A stretch of DNA of 64,000 nucleotides from Lolium rigidum (lineage: Eukaryota > Streptophyta > Magnoliopsida > Poales > Poaceae): NCBI RefSeq assembly GCF_022539505.1, contig NC_061514.1, positions 245,136,124-245,200,123 on the forward strand, given 5' to 3'. This document shows, one piece after another, positions 11,246 through 22,169 of the stretch (within the stretch, counting starts at the first letter, position 1; every line of letters begins with the position of its first letter). The translations under genes were made by a program, and so were the position numbers. The notes under the pieces are model-generated. The model worked only from the letters and a program-made list of their open reading frames with translations. It was not told where the DNA came from and searched no databases.

Positions 11246-12139
11246 TAGCCTGTACAGCAGCTTCAGCTTTTGAAATGTAAAGCTCTACTTCTGATCTTCT
11301 ATTACAGATCCCCATTTTGTCTTCCATAAGCAAGATGGTTGCCCTACAGGCGCTCTCCAAAGCATCAGTTTGAGAACATGATTCTGGCCCAACAATATTG
11401 ACATTGGCGGTCAGGTTGTCACCATAGTTCTGCCTTCGAATAAGAGTTGTCTCGTAGACATATAGTTTGGAGAAGTAACACTAAATATAGGTTCAGGCCA
11501 TCCAAGAGAATTCATCATCTCGCACAGGATGATCTTCATGGAGAGACCTATCTCGCGTGCAATAACTCCTTTATAGTAAACAGCCTACAAACAGAAGGAC
11601 TTCATGTGTGCAGAACGGTTTCGAACCCAAAAGGGCAAATATTTACTGGCGATGGCAGTCTCCGATTCTTCGTACCTGAAAGTTTTCTTATCTCTTTTTT
11701 CCCATCCTTTCAAGGTTCTTATGTACAATTACACCGATAACCATGGATGCAAGCTGGGTCTTCGATGTGTACACGTCTGTATCTTTGTTTGTGCATCCTT
11801 CTATTTTAATGTGTTGGCTACAAAATAGAATAATAAACATGGTGCACTTTTTGTTTTTTTACATCTTTACTATTAAAGTGAAACCTGCGATGTCACACTC
11901 TCCGTGATGTCACACTTACATCTATTTACCTAAGAAATGCCACCGCAATCAAATTATTTAACTGTGAACCACGAGTGTTATCGGAAACAAACATCTAACA
12001 AACCCTTCCGCAGCGCAAATTCTCCCCTAAATATCTCCCTTGTGCGAAGTGTCCCCTAACAAACTTATCGCGTAAATAACTTGGAAAAAACAATTTAGGG
12101 GGGCGGATAATTGCATGATCTACTCACGCATGACTCGCT
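11246..12139. other. Putative 3' UTR and unassigned AT-rich DNA
   Basis: 11246-11850 continues the possible transcript (AT-rich, poly(A)-signal-like motifs near 11828-11840). From 11863, TCTTTACTATTAAAG resembles the 5' end of grass Helitrons (TC...CTACTATTAAA, preceded by A), but I could not pair it with a convincing 3' terminus. Nothing else is recognised up to the zinc-knuckle relic. Confidence 0.3.
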
Positions 12140-13074
12140 CTACTCCCCCGTTTTCTTAATAACAGAGATGGGGTAGGTGAGCGTGCGCACAGTCGGGAAC
12201 GAGGCCGTGCCTTGGGCGGGGATGAGCTCGACGATCTCCAGGGTGGAGGAGCGCTTGATCTCCTGGGGGTCATGGGAGCAGCCGGAGAGGCGGAAGGTGG
12301 TGAGGTCGTCACGCGTGCGAGTGGTGGGGTAGAGCTTCTCGATCCAGTAACTAGCTCCGAGGATGTGTTCCCTTGTGGAGAGGTGCCATGCTTGCGGTGG
12401 GATGCCGTCAATCTCTAGGTCGACGTGGTACTTGAAGTGGCCGGAGCCGGCGTGAGCCAGTTTGCACCAGGGACGGACCGAGAGGCAGAACCCGGGCCCG
12501 TTGATGAAGTGGTCGCCGGCCATCCAATCCAGAGCCGCCTTGGAGTGGAAGATGATGAGGAAATCTTCCGGGTGATGCAGGTGAACTGTGAACTCGCCGT
12601 CGCGCAGCTCAAGGAGTCGCATAGGACATTCTCCACCTCCCTTGCCATGACCACCGACCTGGTGCCAGTGATGGAGGCGACCATGGAGCGGCGCAGGACC
12701 TCCTCGGCGCGCTCCATCTCCACCGTCCGCGACAGGATGAAGCGCAACGACATGATGTCCATAGCCGCCGGCGCGGGGGGCGCGCACGATGGGCGGCGGT
12801 GTCGGCGGCCGAAGGGGCCTGCCTGGGCGCAGCGGCACGCGAAGGAGGATCACGCGCAGGGCGCGGAGCCGTCCTTGGCGCGGCTGCGACCGTCGGCGCG
12901 GCACGCACAGCGGTGGCATGTATGTTGGAGTCGCGGGGGTTCTCGCACTGCCTGGAATCTTGGCCAAGGTGCATACACTTGCGGCAGCGTACCTCGCTGG
13001 TGCAGTCGCGGACGACGTGGCCAGGGTCAAGGCACCGGAAGAAGAGATCGATGGCCTCCTCCGGTGATGGGCTG
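12140..13074 (-). pseudogene. Zinc-knuckle/DUF4283-type protein relic, C-terminal portion (split by LTR element A)
   Basis: On the minus strand from 13074 downward the frame gives LFFRCLDPGHVVRDC followed by CRKCMHLGQDSRQC, two tandem CCHC-type knuckles. Both are damaged: the first lacks its first cysteine (F in place of C) and the second has Q in place of H. An Ala/Pro/Arg-rich linker follows. The frame then shifts twice (about 12780 and about 12620) and continues through MDIMSLRFILSRTVEMERAE and HHPEDFLIIFHSKAALDW to the stop near 12140. The order of knuckles then a DUF4283-like domain matches an abundant gag-like gene family of grasses, often annotated as CCHC-type domain proteins. The upstream part of the same gene continues at 19274-19690, beyond element A. 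The copy is not functional. Confidence 0.7.
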
Positions 13075-14506
13075 TGATACGTCTCCGACGTATCGACAAT
13101 TTCTTATGTTCCATGCCACATTATTGATGATATCTACATGTTTTATGCATACTTTATGTCATATTTATGCGTTTTCCGGAACTAACCTATTGACGAGATG
13201 CCGAAGTGCCAGTTCCTGTTTTCTGCTGTTTTTGGTTTCGAAATCCTAGTAAGGAAATATTCTCGGAATTGGACGAAATCAACGCCCGAGCATCTTAGAA
13301 TCCCCGGGAGCTTCCAGAACACCCGAGAGCCGCCAGAGAGGGGCCACAGGGGGCCCACACATGGTGGCGGCGCGGCCCAGGAGGGGGCGCGCCGCCCTAG
13401 TGTCTGGTGGCCCCAGACCCCTTCTGACGCCGCCCTTCCGCCTACTTAAGGTCTCCGTCGCGAAAACCCTATCACGTTCGACGAAACCAGAGAAAACCTT
13501 CCAGAGCCGCCGCCATCGCGAAACTCCAATTCGGGGGACAGAAGTCTCTGTTCCGGCACCCTGCCGGGACGGGGAATTGCCCCCGGAATCATCTCCACCG
13601 CCGTCTCCACCGCCATCTTCACCGCCATCGCTGTCTCCATGATGAGGAGGGAGTAATTCACCCCCGGGGCTGAGGGCTCCGCTGTAGCTATGTGGTTCAT
13701 CTCTCTCTTTATGTGATCTAGTTGAATATCATCTATGTGCTACGCTAGTGATGTTATTAAAGTATTCTATTCCTCCTCCACGGTGTAATGGTGACAATGT
13801 GTGCATCGTGTAGTACTTGGCGTAGGTTATGATTGTGATCTCTTGTAGATTATGAAGTTAACTATTGCTATGATAGTATTGATGTGATCTATGCCTCCTT
13901 CGTAGTGTGATGGTGACAGTGTGCATGCTATGTTAGTTCTCGGTGTAATTGTGTTGATCTATCTTGCACTCTAAGGTTATTTAAACATGAATATCGAATA
14001 TTGTGGAGCTTGTTAACTCCGGCATTGAGGGTTCGTGTAATCCTACACAATTAGTGGTGTTCATCATCCAACAACAGAGTGTGGAGTGGTTCTATTATGT
14101 GATCATTGTTGAGAGTGTCCACTAGTGAAAGCAGGATCCCTAGGCCTTGCTTCCAAGCATCGAAATCTCCGTTTGTTTACTGTTTTGTTGCATGTTTACT
14201 CGCTGCCATATTTTATTCAGATTGCTATTACCACTCATACTCATCCATATTACTTGCATCTCACTATCTCTTCGCCGAACTAGTGCACCTATACATCCGA
14301 CAAGTGTATTGGGTGTGTTGGGGACACAAGAGACTTCTTGTATTGTGATCGCAGGGTTGCTTGAGAGGGATATCTTTGACCTCTTACTCCCTGAGTTTGA
14401 TAAACCTTGGGTGATCCACTTAAGGGAAACTTGCTGCTGTTCTACAAACCTCTCGCTCTTGGAGGCCCAACACTGTCTACAAGAATAGAAGCACCCGTAG
14501 ACATCA
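13075..14506 (+). repeat. 5' LTR of element A
   Basis: A 1432-bp terminal repeat, TG...CA. It contains a C/G-rich core around 13300-13450 and a CTTAAG-type TATA position (CGCCTACTTAAGG, about 13438-13450), which probably marks the promoter upstream of R. Several apparent reading frames inside it are repeated in the 3' LTR and have no coding meaning. Confidence 0.93.
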
Positions 14507-14517
14507 AGCACTTTTCA

Positions 14518-14535
14518 CGGCGCCGTTGCCGGGGA
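14518..14535 (+). promoter_or_regulatory. Primer binding site of element A (tRNA-Asp type)
   Basis: The sequence CGGCGCCGTTGCCGGGGA starts 12 bases after the 5' LTR. It matches the complement of the 3' end of plant tRNA-Asp (TGGCGCCGTTGCCGGGGA) at 17 of 18 positions; the mismatch is in the base opposite the terminal CCA. Athila-lineage gypsy elements typically use this primer. Confidence 0.8.
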
Positions 14536-14671
14536 GGAAAGGTAAAAGGCACTCATACTCCGGTCCCAGGTAAAGTACTTTTCTGGCGCCATTGTGTGAG
14601 TGTTCGAAGCTATTTCCTTTAGATCCTGCAATTGCATCTTTTTTGTTTCTTGTTTACACTAGTTAGGCATA

Positions 14672-15397
14672 ATGGACAACAATGAGCTTCTTATTCTATT
14701 TCCTGATTTAAGACATGGATGGTTTGATGCGAAAATTAAAAAACCTATGGAACATATTAGTATGAACGCTTTGAACACCATTATTGCTAATGATATGGAA
14801 AATTCTAAGCTTGGGGAGGTCGGTTTTGATGAAAATGATCTCTTTAGCCCTCCAGGTATTGAGGAGAAAGTTTATGTTAATTATGATATGCCTCCCATAT
14901 ATGATGATTATAATGGTAGTGGTCTTTTGGTGCCGCCTACTATGGAGGATAAAGTTTATTATGATGATACTATGCCTCCTATATTTGATGATAAGAATAA
15001 TAATGATAGCTACTTTGTTGAATTTGCTCCCACTACAACTAATAAAATTGACTATGCTTATGTGGAGAGTAATAATTTTATGCATGAGACTCATGATAAG
15101 AATGTTTCATTTGATAGTTATATTGTTGAGTTTGCTCATGATGCTACTGAAAGCTATTATGAGAGAGGAAAATATGGTTGTAGAAATTTTCATGTTACTA
15201 AAACACCTCTCTTTTTGCTGAAAATCTTGAAGCTGCACTTGTTTTATCTTTCTATGCTTGTTGCATTAAGCTTCATGAATTTGTTTATTTACAAGATTCC
15301 TATGCATAGGAAGCATGTTAGGCTTAAATTTGTTTTGAATTTGCTTCTTGATGCTCTCTTTTGCTCCAACTCTTATTTCTTGCGAGTGCATCATTAA
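14672..15397 (+). CDS. Element A internal ORF, 241 aa, unknown function
   Basis: A continuous frame from ATG 14672 (MDNNELLILFPDLRHGWFDA) to the stop at 15395-15397. The N-terminal two thirds is acidic and Asn/Asp/Tyr-rich, with internally repeated units: PPGIEEKVYVNYDMPPIYDD is echoed by PPTMEDKVYYDDTMPPIFDD about 25 residues later, and FVEFA/IVEFAHDAT recurs. The C-terminal third is hydrophobic and basic (LLKILKLHLFYLSMLVALSF, then MHRKHVRLKFVLNLLLDALF) and could form membrane helices. I see no gag zinc knuckle, protease or RT motif. It occupies the position of gag-pol in a non-autonomous element. Whether it is translated, or is a fossil of a shuffled host sequence, cannot be told from the sequence. 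It is one of the few unbroken ORFs in the window. Confidence 0.6.
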   Translation: MDNNELLILFPDLRHGWFDAKIKKPMEHISMNALNTIIANDMENSKLGEVGFDENDLFSPPGIEEKVYVNYDMPPIYDDYNGSGLLVPPTMEDKVYYDDTMPPIFDDKNNNDSYFVEFAPTTTNKIDYAYVESNNFMHETHDKNVSFDSYIVEFAHDATESYYERGKYGCRNFHVTKTPLFLLKILKLHLFYLSMLVALSFMNLFIYKIPMHRKHVRLKFVLNLLLDALFCSNSYFLRVHH

Positions 15398-17845
15398 AAC
15401 TGCTGAGCCCATCTTAATGGCTATAAAGAAAGCACTTCTTGGGAGATAACCCATGTGTTTATTTTGCTACAGTACTTTTGTTTTATATTTGTGTCTTGGA
15501 AGTTGTTTACTACTGTAGCAACCTCTCCTTATCTTAGTTTTATTGCATTGTTGTGCCAAGTAAAGTCTTTGATAGTAAGGTTCATACTAGATTTGGATTA
15601 CTGCGCAGAAACAGATTTCTTGCTGTCACGAATCTGGGTCTAATTCTCTGTAGGTAACTCAGAAAATTATGCCAATTTACGTGAGTGATCCTCAGATATG
15701 TACGCAACTTTCATTAAATTTGAGCATTTTCATGTGAGAAAGTCTGGTGCCTCAATAAAATTCGTCTTTACGGACTGTTCTGTTTTGACAGATTCTGCCT
15801 TTTATTTCGCATTGCCTCTTTTGCTGTGTTGGATGGATTTCTTTGTTCCATTAACTTCCAGTATCTTTGTGCAATGTCTAGAAGTGTTAAGAATGATTGT
15901 GTCACCTCTGAACATGTGAATTTTTGATTATGCACTAACCCTCTAATGAGTTGTTTTGAGTTTGGTGTGGAGGAAGTTTTCAAGGGTCAAGAGAGGAGGA
16001 TGATATACTATGATCAAGAAGAGTGAAGAGTCTAAGCTTGGGGATGCCCCCGTGGTTCATCCCTGCATATTTCAAGAAGACTCAAGCATCTAATCTTGGG
16101 GATGCCCAAGGCATCCCCTTCTTCATCGACAAATTTATCAGGTTCCTCCCTTGAAACTATATTTTTATTCGGTCACATCTTATGTACTTTACTTGGAGCG
16201 TCTGTTTGTTTTTGTTTTTGTTTTTGTTTGAATAAATGCTTGTGTGGGAGAGAGACACGCTCCGCTGGTTCATATGAACACATGTGTTCTTAGCTTTTAA
16301 TGTTCATGGCGAAGGTTGAAACTGCTTCGTTAATTGTTATATGGTTGGAAACGGGAAATGCTACATGTAGTAATTGGTATGATGTCTTGAATAACTTGAT
16401 ACTTGGCAATTGTTGTGCTCATGTTTAAGCTCTTGCATCATATACTTTGCACCTATTAATGAAGAAATACATAGAGCTTGCTAAAATTTGGTTTGCATAA
16501 TTGGTCTCTCTAAGGTCTAGATAATTTCTAGTAAAGAGTTTGAACAACAAGGAAGACGGTGTAGAGTCTTATAATGTTTACAATATGTCTTTTATGTGAG
16601 TTTTGCTGCACCGGTTCATCCTTGTGTTTGTTTCAAATAACCTTGCTAGCCTAAGCCTTGTATCGAGAGGGAATACTTCTCATGCATCCAAAATCCTTGA
16701 GCCAACCACTATGCCATTTGTGTCCACCATACCTACCTACTACATGGTATTTCTCCGCCATTCCAAAGTAAATTGCTTGAGTGCTACCTTTAAATAATTC
16801 AAAATGCTTCTCAATTTGTGTCAATGTTTTATAACTCATGAGGAAGTATGTGGTGTTTAACTTTCAACCTTGTCATTTACTCTTGACGGACTTTCATTAT
16901 GGACTAGTGGCACATCCGCTTATCCAATAATTTTGCAAAAAGAGTCGGCAATGGGGTTCCCAGCCCCGATTAATCAAACTTCATTAATAATTCTCTTCAC
17001 ATGTTTTGCTCTGATTCATCAGTAAGCAACTTAATTTTGCAAATAGACACTCCTCCATGGTATGTGATTGATGGAAGGCACCCGAGGATTCGGTTAGCCA
17101 TGGCTTGTGTAAGCAAAGGTTGGGGGAGTGTCACTCATAATAAAACTAAAATACGTGTGTAAACAAAAGAGAAGAGGGATGATCTACCTTGCTGGTAGAG
17201 ATAACGTCCTTCATGGGAGCCGCTCTTGAAAGTCCGGTTGGCGAGGTAGTTGGTGTACCCACTACCATTCGTTGACAACAACAAACACCTCTCAAAACTT
17301 TACTTTTATGCTCTCTTTATGTTTTCAAAACCAAAGCTCTAGCACAAATATAGCAATCAATGCTTCCCTCTGCGAAGGGCCCTTCTTTTACTTTTATTGT
17401 TGAGTTAGTTCACCTATTTCTCTCCACCTCAAGAAGCAAACACTTGTGTGAACTGTGCATTGATTCCTACATACTTGCATATTGCACTTGTTATATTGCT
17501 TTGCATTGACAAACTATCATTGAGATATACATGTTACAAGTTGAAAGCAACCGCTAAAACTTAATCTTCCATTGTGTTGCTTCAATGCCTTTACTATGAA
17601 TTTATTGCTTTATGAGTTAACTCTTATGCAAGACTTATTGATGCTTGTCTTGAAAGTACTATTCATGAAAAGTCTTTGTTTTATGATTCATTTATTTACT
17701 CATGTCATTTAACATTGTTTTGATCGCTGCATTCATTACATGTGTTTACAATAGTATGATCAAGGTTATGATGTCATGTCACTCCAGAAATTATCTTTGT
17801 TATCGTTTACCTGCTCGGGACGAGCAGAACTAAGCTTGGGGATGC
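15398..17845 (+). other. Element A 3' non-coding interior and polypurine tract, homologous to element B
   Basis: About 2.4 kb without coding capacity. It runs collinear with 52822-55440 of element B: the same GGGAGATAACCCATG/GGGAGACAACCCATT start, TTTGATAGTAAGG, the GGATTACTGCGCAGAAACAG block, and two copies of AAGCTTGGGGATGCCC (about 16033 and 16095). It ends with the polypurine tract AAGCTTGGGGATGC immediately before the 3' LTR. Conservation of this block between families that differ in their coding regions suggests cis-acting functions (RNA packaging, plus-strand priming). Confidence 0.75.
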
Positions 17846-19273
17846 TGATACGTCTCCGACGTATCGATAATTTCTTATGTTCCATGCCACATTATTGATG
17901 ATATCTACATGTTTTATGCATACTTTATGTCATATTTATGCGTTTTCCGGAACTAACCTATTGACGAGATGCCGAAGTGCCAGTTCCTGTTTTCTGCTGT
18001 TTTTGGTTTCAGAAATCCTAGTAAAGAAATATTCTCGGAATTGGACGAAATCAACGCCCAGCATCTTAGAATCCCCGGGAGCTTCCAGAACACCCGAGAG
18101 CCGCCAGAGAGGGGCCACAGGGGCCCACACATGGTGGCGGCGCGGCCCAGGAGGGGGGCGCGCCGCCCTAGTGTTTGGTGGCCCCAGACCCCTTCTGACG
18201 CCGCCCTTCCGCCTACTTAAGGTCTCCGTCGCGAAAACCCTATCACGTTCGACGAAACCAGAGAAAACCTTCCAGAGCCGCCGCCATCGCGAAACTCCAA
18301 TTCGGGGGACAGAAGTCTCTGTTCCGGCACCCTGCCGGGACGGGGAGTGCCCCCGGAATCATCTCCACCGCCGTCTCCACCGCCATCTTCACCGCCATCG
18401 CTGTCTCCATGATGAGGAGGGAGTAATTCACCCCCGGGGCTGAGGGCTCCGCTGTAGCTATGTGGTTCATCTCTCTCTTTATGTGATCTAGTTGAATATC
18501 ATCTATGTGCTACTCTAGTGATGTTATTAAAGTATTCTATTCCTCCTCCACGGTGTAATGCTGACAGTGTGTGCATCGTGTAGTACTTGGCGTAGGTTAT
18601 GATTGTGATCTCTTGTAGATTATGAAGTTAACTATTGCTATGATAGTATTGATGTGATCTATGCCTCCTTCGTAGTGTGATGGTGACAGTGTGCATGCTA
18701 TGTTAGTTCTCGGTGTAATTGTGTTGATCTATCTTGCACTCTAAGGTTATTTAAACATGAATATCGAATATTGTGGAGCTTGTTAACTCCGGCATTGAGG
18801 GTTCGTGTAATCCTACACAATTAGTGGTGTTCATCATCCAACAACGAGTGTAGAGTGGTTCTATTATGTGATCATTGTTGAGAGTGTCCACTAGTGAAAG
18901 CGGGATCCCTAGGCCTTGCTTCCAAGCATCGAAATCTCCGTTTGTTTCTTGTTTTGTTGCATGTTTACTCGCTGCCATATTTTATTCAGATTGCTATTAC
19001 CACTCATACTCATCCATATTACTTGCATCTCACTATCTCTTCGCCGAACTAGTGCACCTATACATCGACAAGTGTATTAGGTGTGTTGGGGACACAAGAG
19101 ACTTCTTGTATTGTGATCGCAGGGTTGCTTGAGAGGGATATCTTTGACCTCTTCCTCCCTGAGTTCGATAAACCTTGGGTGATCCACTTAAGGGAAACTT
19201 GCTGCTGTTCTACAAACCTCTGCTCTTGGAGGCACAACACTGTCTACAAGAATAGAAGCACCCGTAGACATCA
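17846..19273 (+). repeat. 3' LTR of element A
   Basis: A 1428-bp copy of the 5' LTR with scattered substitutions and one-base indels. It ends ...GTAGACATCA at 19273 and is followed by the TSD ggttg. Confidence 0.93.
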
Positions 19274-19690
19274 GGTTGCGGCGCGCCCTTGGTGAGGCAG
19301 CGGGGAAACGCGGCGCTCCCGACGTTTCCTGTCCTTGTGGCGGGGTATCTCGAATCCCTCGTTGTCGACGGTGCGCCGGACCCGGTGGATCTCGGAGCGC
19401 AGGCCAACGCACTCCTTGGTCGAGACGTGGGCACGGGCGGCTCCGCGGGGTGCGGCGGTCACAGGTGGGACTGTGGTCGGAGGCGGGGGAGGGGGAGGTG
19501 GCGGCGTGCACGCGACGTCGTTGTAGGAGCGTCCGCTGGAGGTCTCGCCGTCGTAGCCGGACCACCGCAGCTCGCTTGCCAGGCGGTGACCGCCGGTCGG
19601 AGGAGCAGGAGGCGGAGGTGGCTAGGCCTGAGCACGGAGCGGGGAGGGGGCTGCCGGCGAAGGACGGCGGCGTGTGGTGGTGGGGCTAGA
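19274..19690 (-). pseudogene. Zinc-knuckle/DUF4283-type protein relic, N-terminal side (other half of 12140-13074)
   Basis: The minus strand here reads into the same gene relic as 12140-13074 once element A and one TSD copy are removed. It encodes a Pro/Ala/Arg-rich segment (for example GFEIPRHKDRKRRERR, frame around 19271-19462), typical of the low-complexity linker before CCHC knuckles in this family. No clear start codon is identifiable; the GC-rich coding character ends at about 19690. It is split by a transposon and shifted downstream, so it is non-functional. Confidence 0.55.
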
Positions 19691-22169
19691 GGAGGCTAGC
19701 GTTCCTTTGTGGTATGAAGGGAGTATTTATGTTTTCAGTAGTCTCGGTAAATACACTGTATTTTCAGATACACAAGAACATTTTCTTTGAAGTTTGTGAA
19801 TGTTTAATGTAATATACATACACATTTTACTAATATTTCATATATTTTATATTTTTTATTGCACGGAATATACATACACTTTATTGAAAGCCACGAATAT
19901 TATATGGTAGACTAGGACAATACCCGCGCGTTGCTGCGAAAATATGCTTGTGCAGCGCTACCATTTGATTGAAAAAAGTTCTAATCTCCTCGCCTTACCG
20001 TGACATCAATGCCCACATCAATGTGGTGCATGTTTAGCGCTAGCTTAGTGTTTCTTTATGGTAAATTTCCACACTATCTAAAAAGTTTCAAAAACAATCC
20101 GACACGGGTAACCTTAGCCTTGCCAATAAAAAGACACAACACAACTATAAACATGCACATGATAATAATTTGCATCGCCTGCTATTGCAAAAGTGAGCTA
20201 GAATTGTCTTGATTTGTGCTGTGTGGGTCCCTGAAAAGGTTGTTGAATATACTTCCACAACCGTGATCGTGTACTTCCCGGTTGTTTTTATCTGCGAGTT
20301 AGAGTAGATGCCAGACCCAAAAAACTGTAATGATGCAGAATAAACCAACGCCAAGAAACCTATTTTAGGATCTAGGTTAGCTTAGCTCTCTCCTATTACT
20401 CTTCGTTCATTAGCTCTGAGACCTTGTACTATCGCACGCAATTACCGCACGTCGTACTTCTCCGGACTCCTAGCGCCCATCGCAACTTGAGCTCCTTCGC
20501 TGGTTCGCTTCGCACACCGCAAGCCTCTCGGTCCTACTCTTTTCCTCGTGACCGCAGTTCTTGGTCCACCACCGCGGTTTATCATAAACTAGTGGTTGGG
20601 GCGCCCCATGGGGCGCCTCCTCACTGGTCCTCTGTGCCCCAATCTAATCGATAGGTAGGCTTCCAATGTAAATGCCCAGTTCATCGAATACAACAAACCA
20701 TAAGGAATGGACCATAACATAAGAAAAACAAAATGCAAAGTCATTTCCACTCATTTGCCATTCCGTTTTCTCAGAAACAGGATGTTCAGAAAAATCCGCT
20801 GGCAACGCTTTCACAAGATAACATACACAATACCCAGTACTGAAATGGAGAAATGCCAAAAAGAAAAACAATAAAATAAACACACATATACCAAAAGATC
20901 AAATTGTCACACGGCTCTGACATATTCAAGTAGCCATGAGAAGTAATAGACCAGGAACTAATGGCTATACATTTGTTCAAGGACATCATGACTGCAACTA
21001 CGCCTATGTCTCCCCTCATCCATTCCAATAATTGTATAGACAGTCCTGCAAATAAAAATGTTAAAGGAGACCAAAATGTTTATTTTATGCCTTAATCCCT
21101 TAGAAAGAGTAAAATTGCATGTTAATATTCCCGTCATTATATTAAGCTGACAATAGACAAATTGACAAACTAATTTGGCCACAAATCAAGAATACGAATA
21201 TTCAAAACTATATAATTCAAATTTACTATAGTATATGAAATCATGGCACGTTGTAATAATATTTGATTGGAGCGGAAATATAAATTTTTAATTCTTATAC
21301 ACATTGTTTTTGCAGTTTTACTAAGCAATTTGTAGGCATGAACAAGATTGTAGCAGGTTATGCATGCGTTAACAAAATAAAAACTTGAGTTATGACTTAC
21401 ATTATGCAGATGAACTTCCATGGAGCTATGTTTCCTCAATTCTTCCAAAAAAAAAACTACACAATGATCAGAAAAACACTTAGATCACTCCAATAGGAAA
21501 ATAGTGATAGTACCAGGAAACATAATAGCAACAGAGAGATAAGGTTTCTTTACCTCAATCATATGCATCGAGCACCAACCTTCATTCTCTCCATCATGTC
21601 CCTGTCTTGATACTCTTCTCATGATGAGATCCATCTCAATCATCCTTTTTGCCATCGAAATAAGTAATATCAGCACATACATGTGTCCTGGTTGTTTAGA
21701 GTATTTCAAGAGATAACAATTTAGAAGGGTAGACGACTGCCATAAAGGATTATTTTGTCAAGGTGTTACATGCAACATAACTTAAGCCTCCCTCTTGAGT
21801 GAATCTAGGCATAAAGGATTATTGTTAGGCTCCAACTAAACAAATGATAGACTACATAAGGTTGATAAAAACCATATCAAATGTGAAGGCAATAACAAAT
21901 AACTGGACATGAACTGATTTACAATCTCTATATGAGAAAGAAAAGAGAATTTCAATAAAGAGAAGATGTCGTCATGGTGAACGAGCAGATGCCATAGGAT
22001 GGCTTAAGTTGGGGCCGAATGAACGTATGAGGATTCGGGGGAGGGTTTGCGATTAGATGGGAAGAACTTCCGGATGCTTTCCTCAAGAACACAACCAAAG
22101 GCCGGTATGCAAGAAGAGAGACAAGAGGAAGAACTCTTTACTAGATCGCTAGCTTCATTGATCTCAACA
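19691..22169. other. Unassigned DNA with a possible Helitron terminus and scattered exon-like segments
   Basis: 19700-20400 is AT-rich with no recognised gene. At 20589-20612 (minus strand) a GC palindrome (GGCGCCCCATGGGGCGCC) is followed by CAACCACTAG and then T, which resembles a Helitron 3' end (hairpin, then CTRR, then T). On the minus strand between 22169 and about 20640, short open stretches are bounded by splice-like sites (for example 22004-22169, containing LSSCIPAFGCVLEESIRKFF; about 21400; about 20960-21045). These might be exons or fragments of a host gene or captured gene. I do not recognise the product and no complete CDS is visible. Confidence 0.3.

Larger units (their letters stand above)
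13075..19273 (+). mobile_element. LTR retrotransposon A: complete non-autonomous gypsy (Athila-type) element
   Basis: The direct LTRs are 13075-14506 (1432 bp) and 17846-19273 (1428 bp); both start TGATACGTCTCCGACG and end GTAGACATCA. Target-site duplications flank it: ggctg at 13070-13074 and ggttg at 19274-19278 (one substitution). About 20 differences between the LTRs are visible by eye, roughly 98-99% identity, so the insertion is not very recent. The primer site follows the 5' LTR (14518-14535, 17 of 18 to the tRNA-Asp type) and a purine-rich tract AAGCTTGGGGATG precedes the 3' LTR. The 3.3-kb interior holds one unusual ORF and a long non-coding region shared with element B. It has no gag, protease, RT or integrase, so it must be mobilised in trans. 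Confidence 0.93.

Noticed and set aside
14672..15397. Envelope-like protein in element A
   Set aside because: The C-terminal hydrophobic segments invite the idea, but there is no signal peptide, no pol upstream and no similarity to known plant env-like ORFs that I can point to.
17877..18443. Long plus-strand reading frame beginning MFHATLLMISTCFMHTLCHI
   Set aside because: It lies within the 3' LTR of element A and has counterparts in every LTR of this family (13198-13642, 24970-25491, 43028-43536, 56617-57086) with different frames and lengths. It is an accidental open frame in GC-rich LTR sequence.
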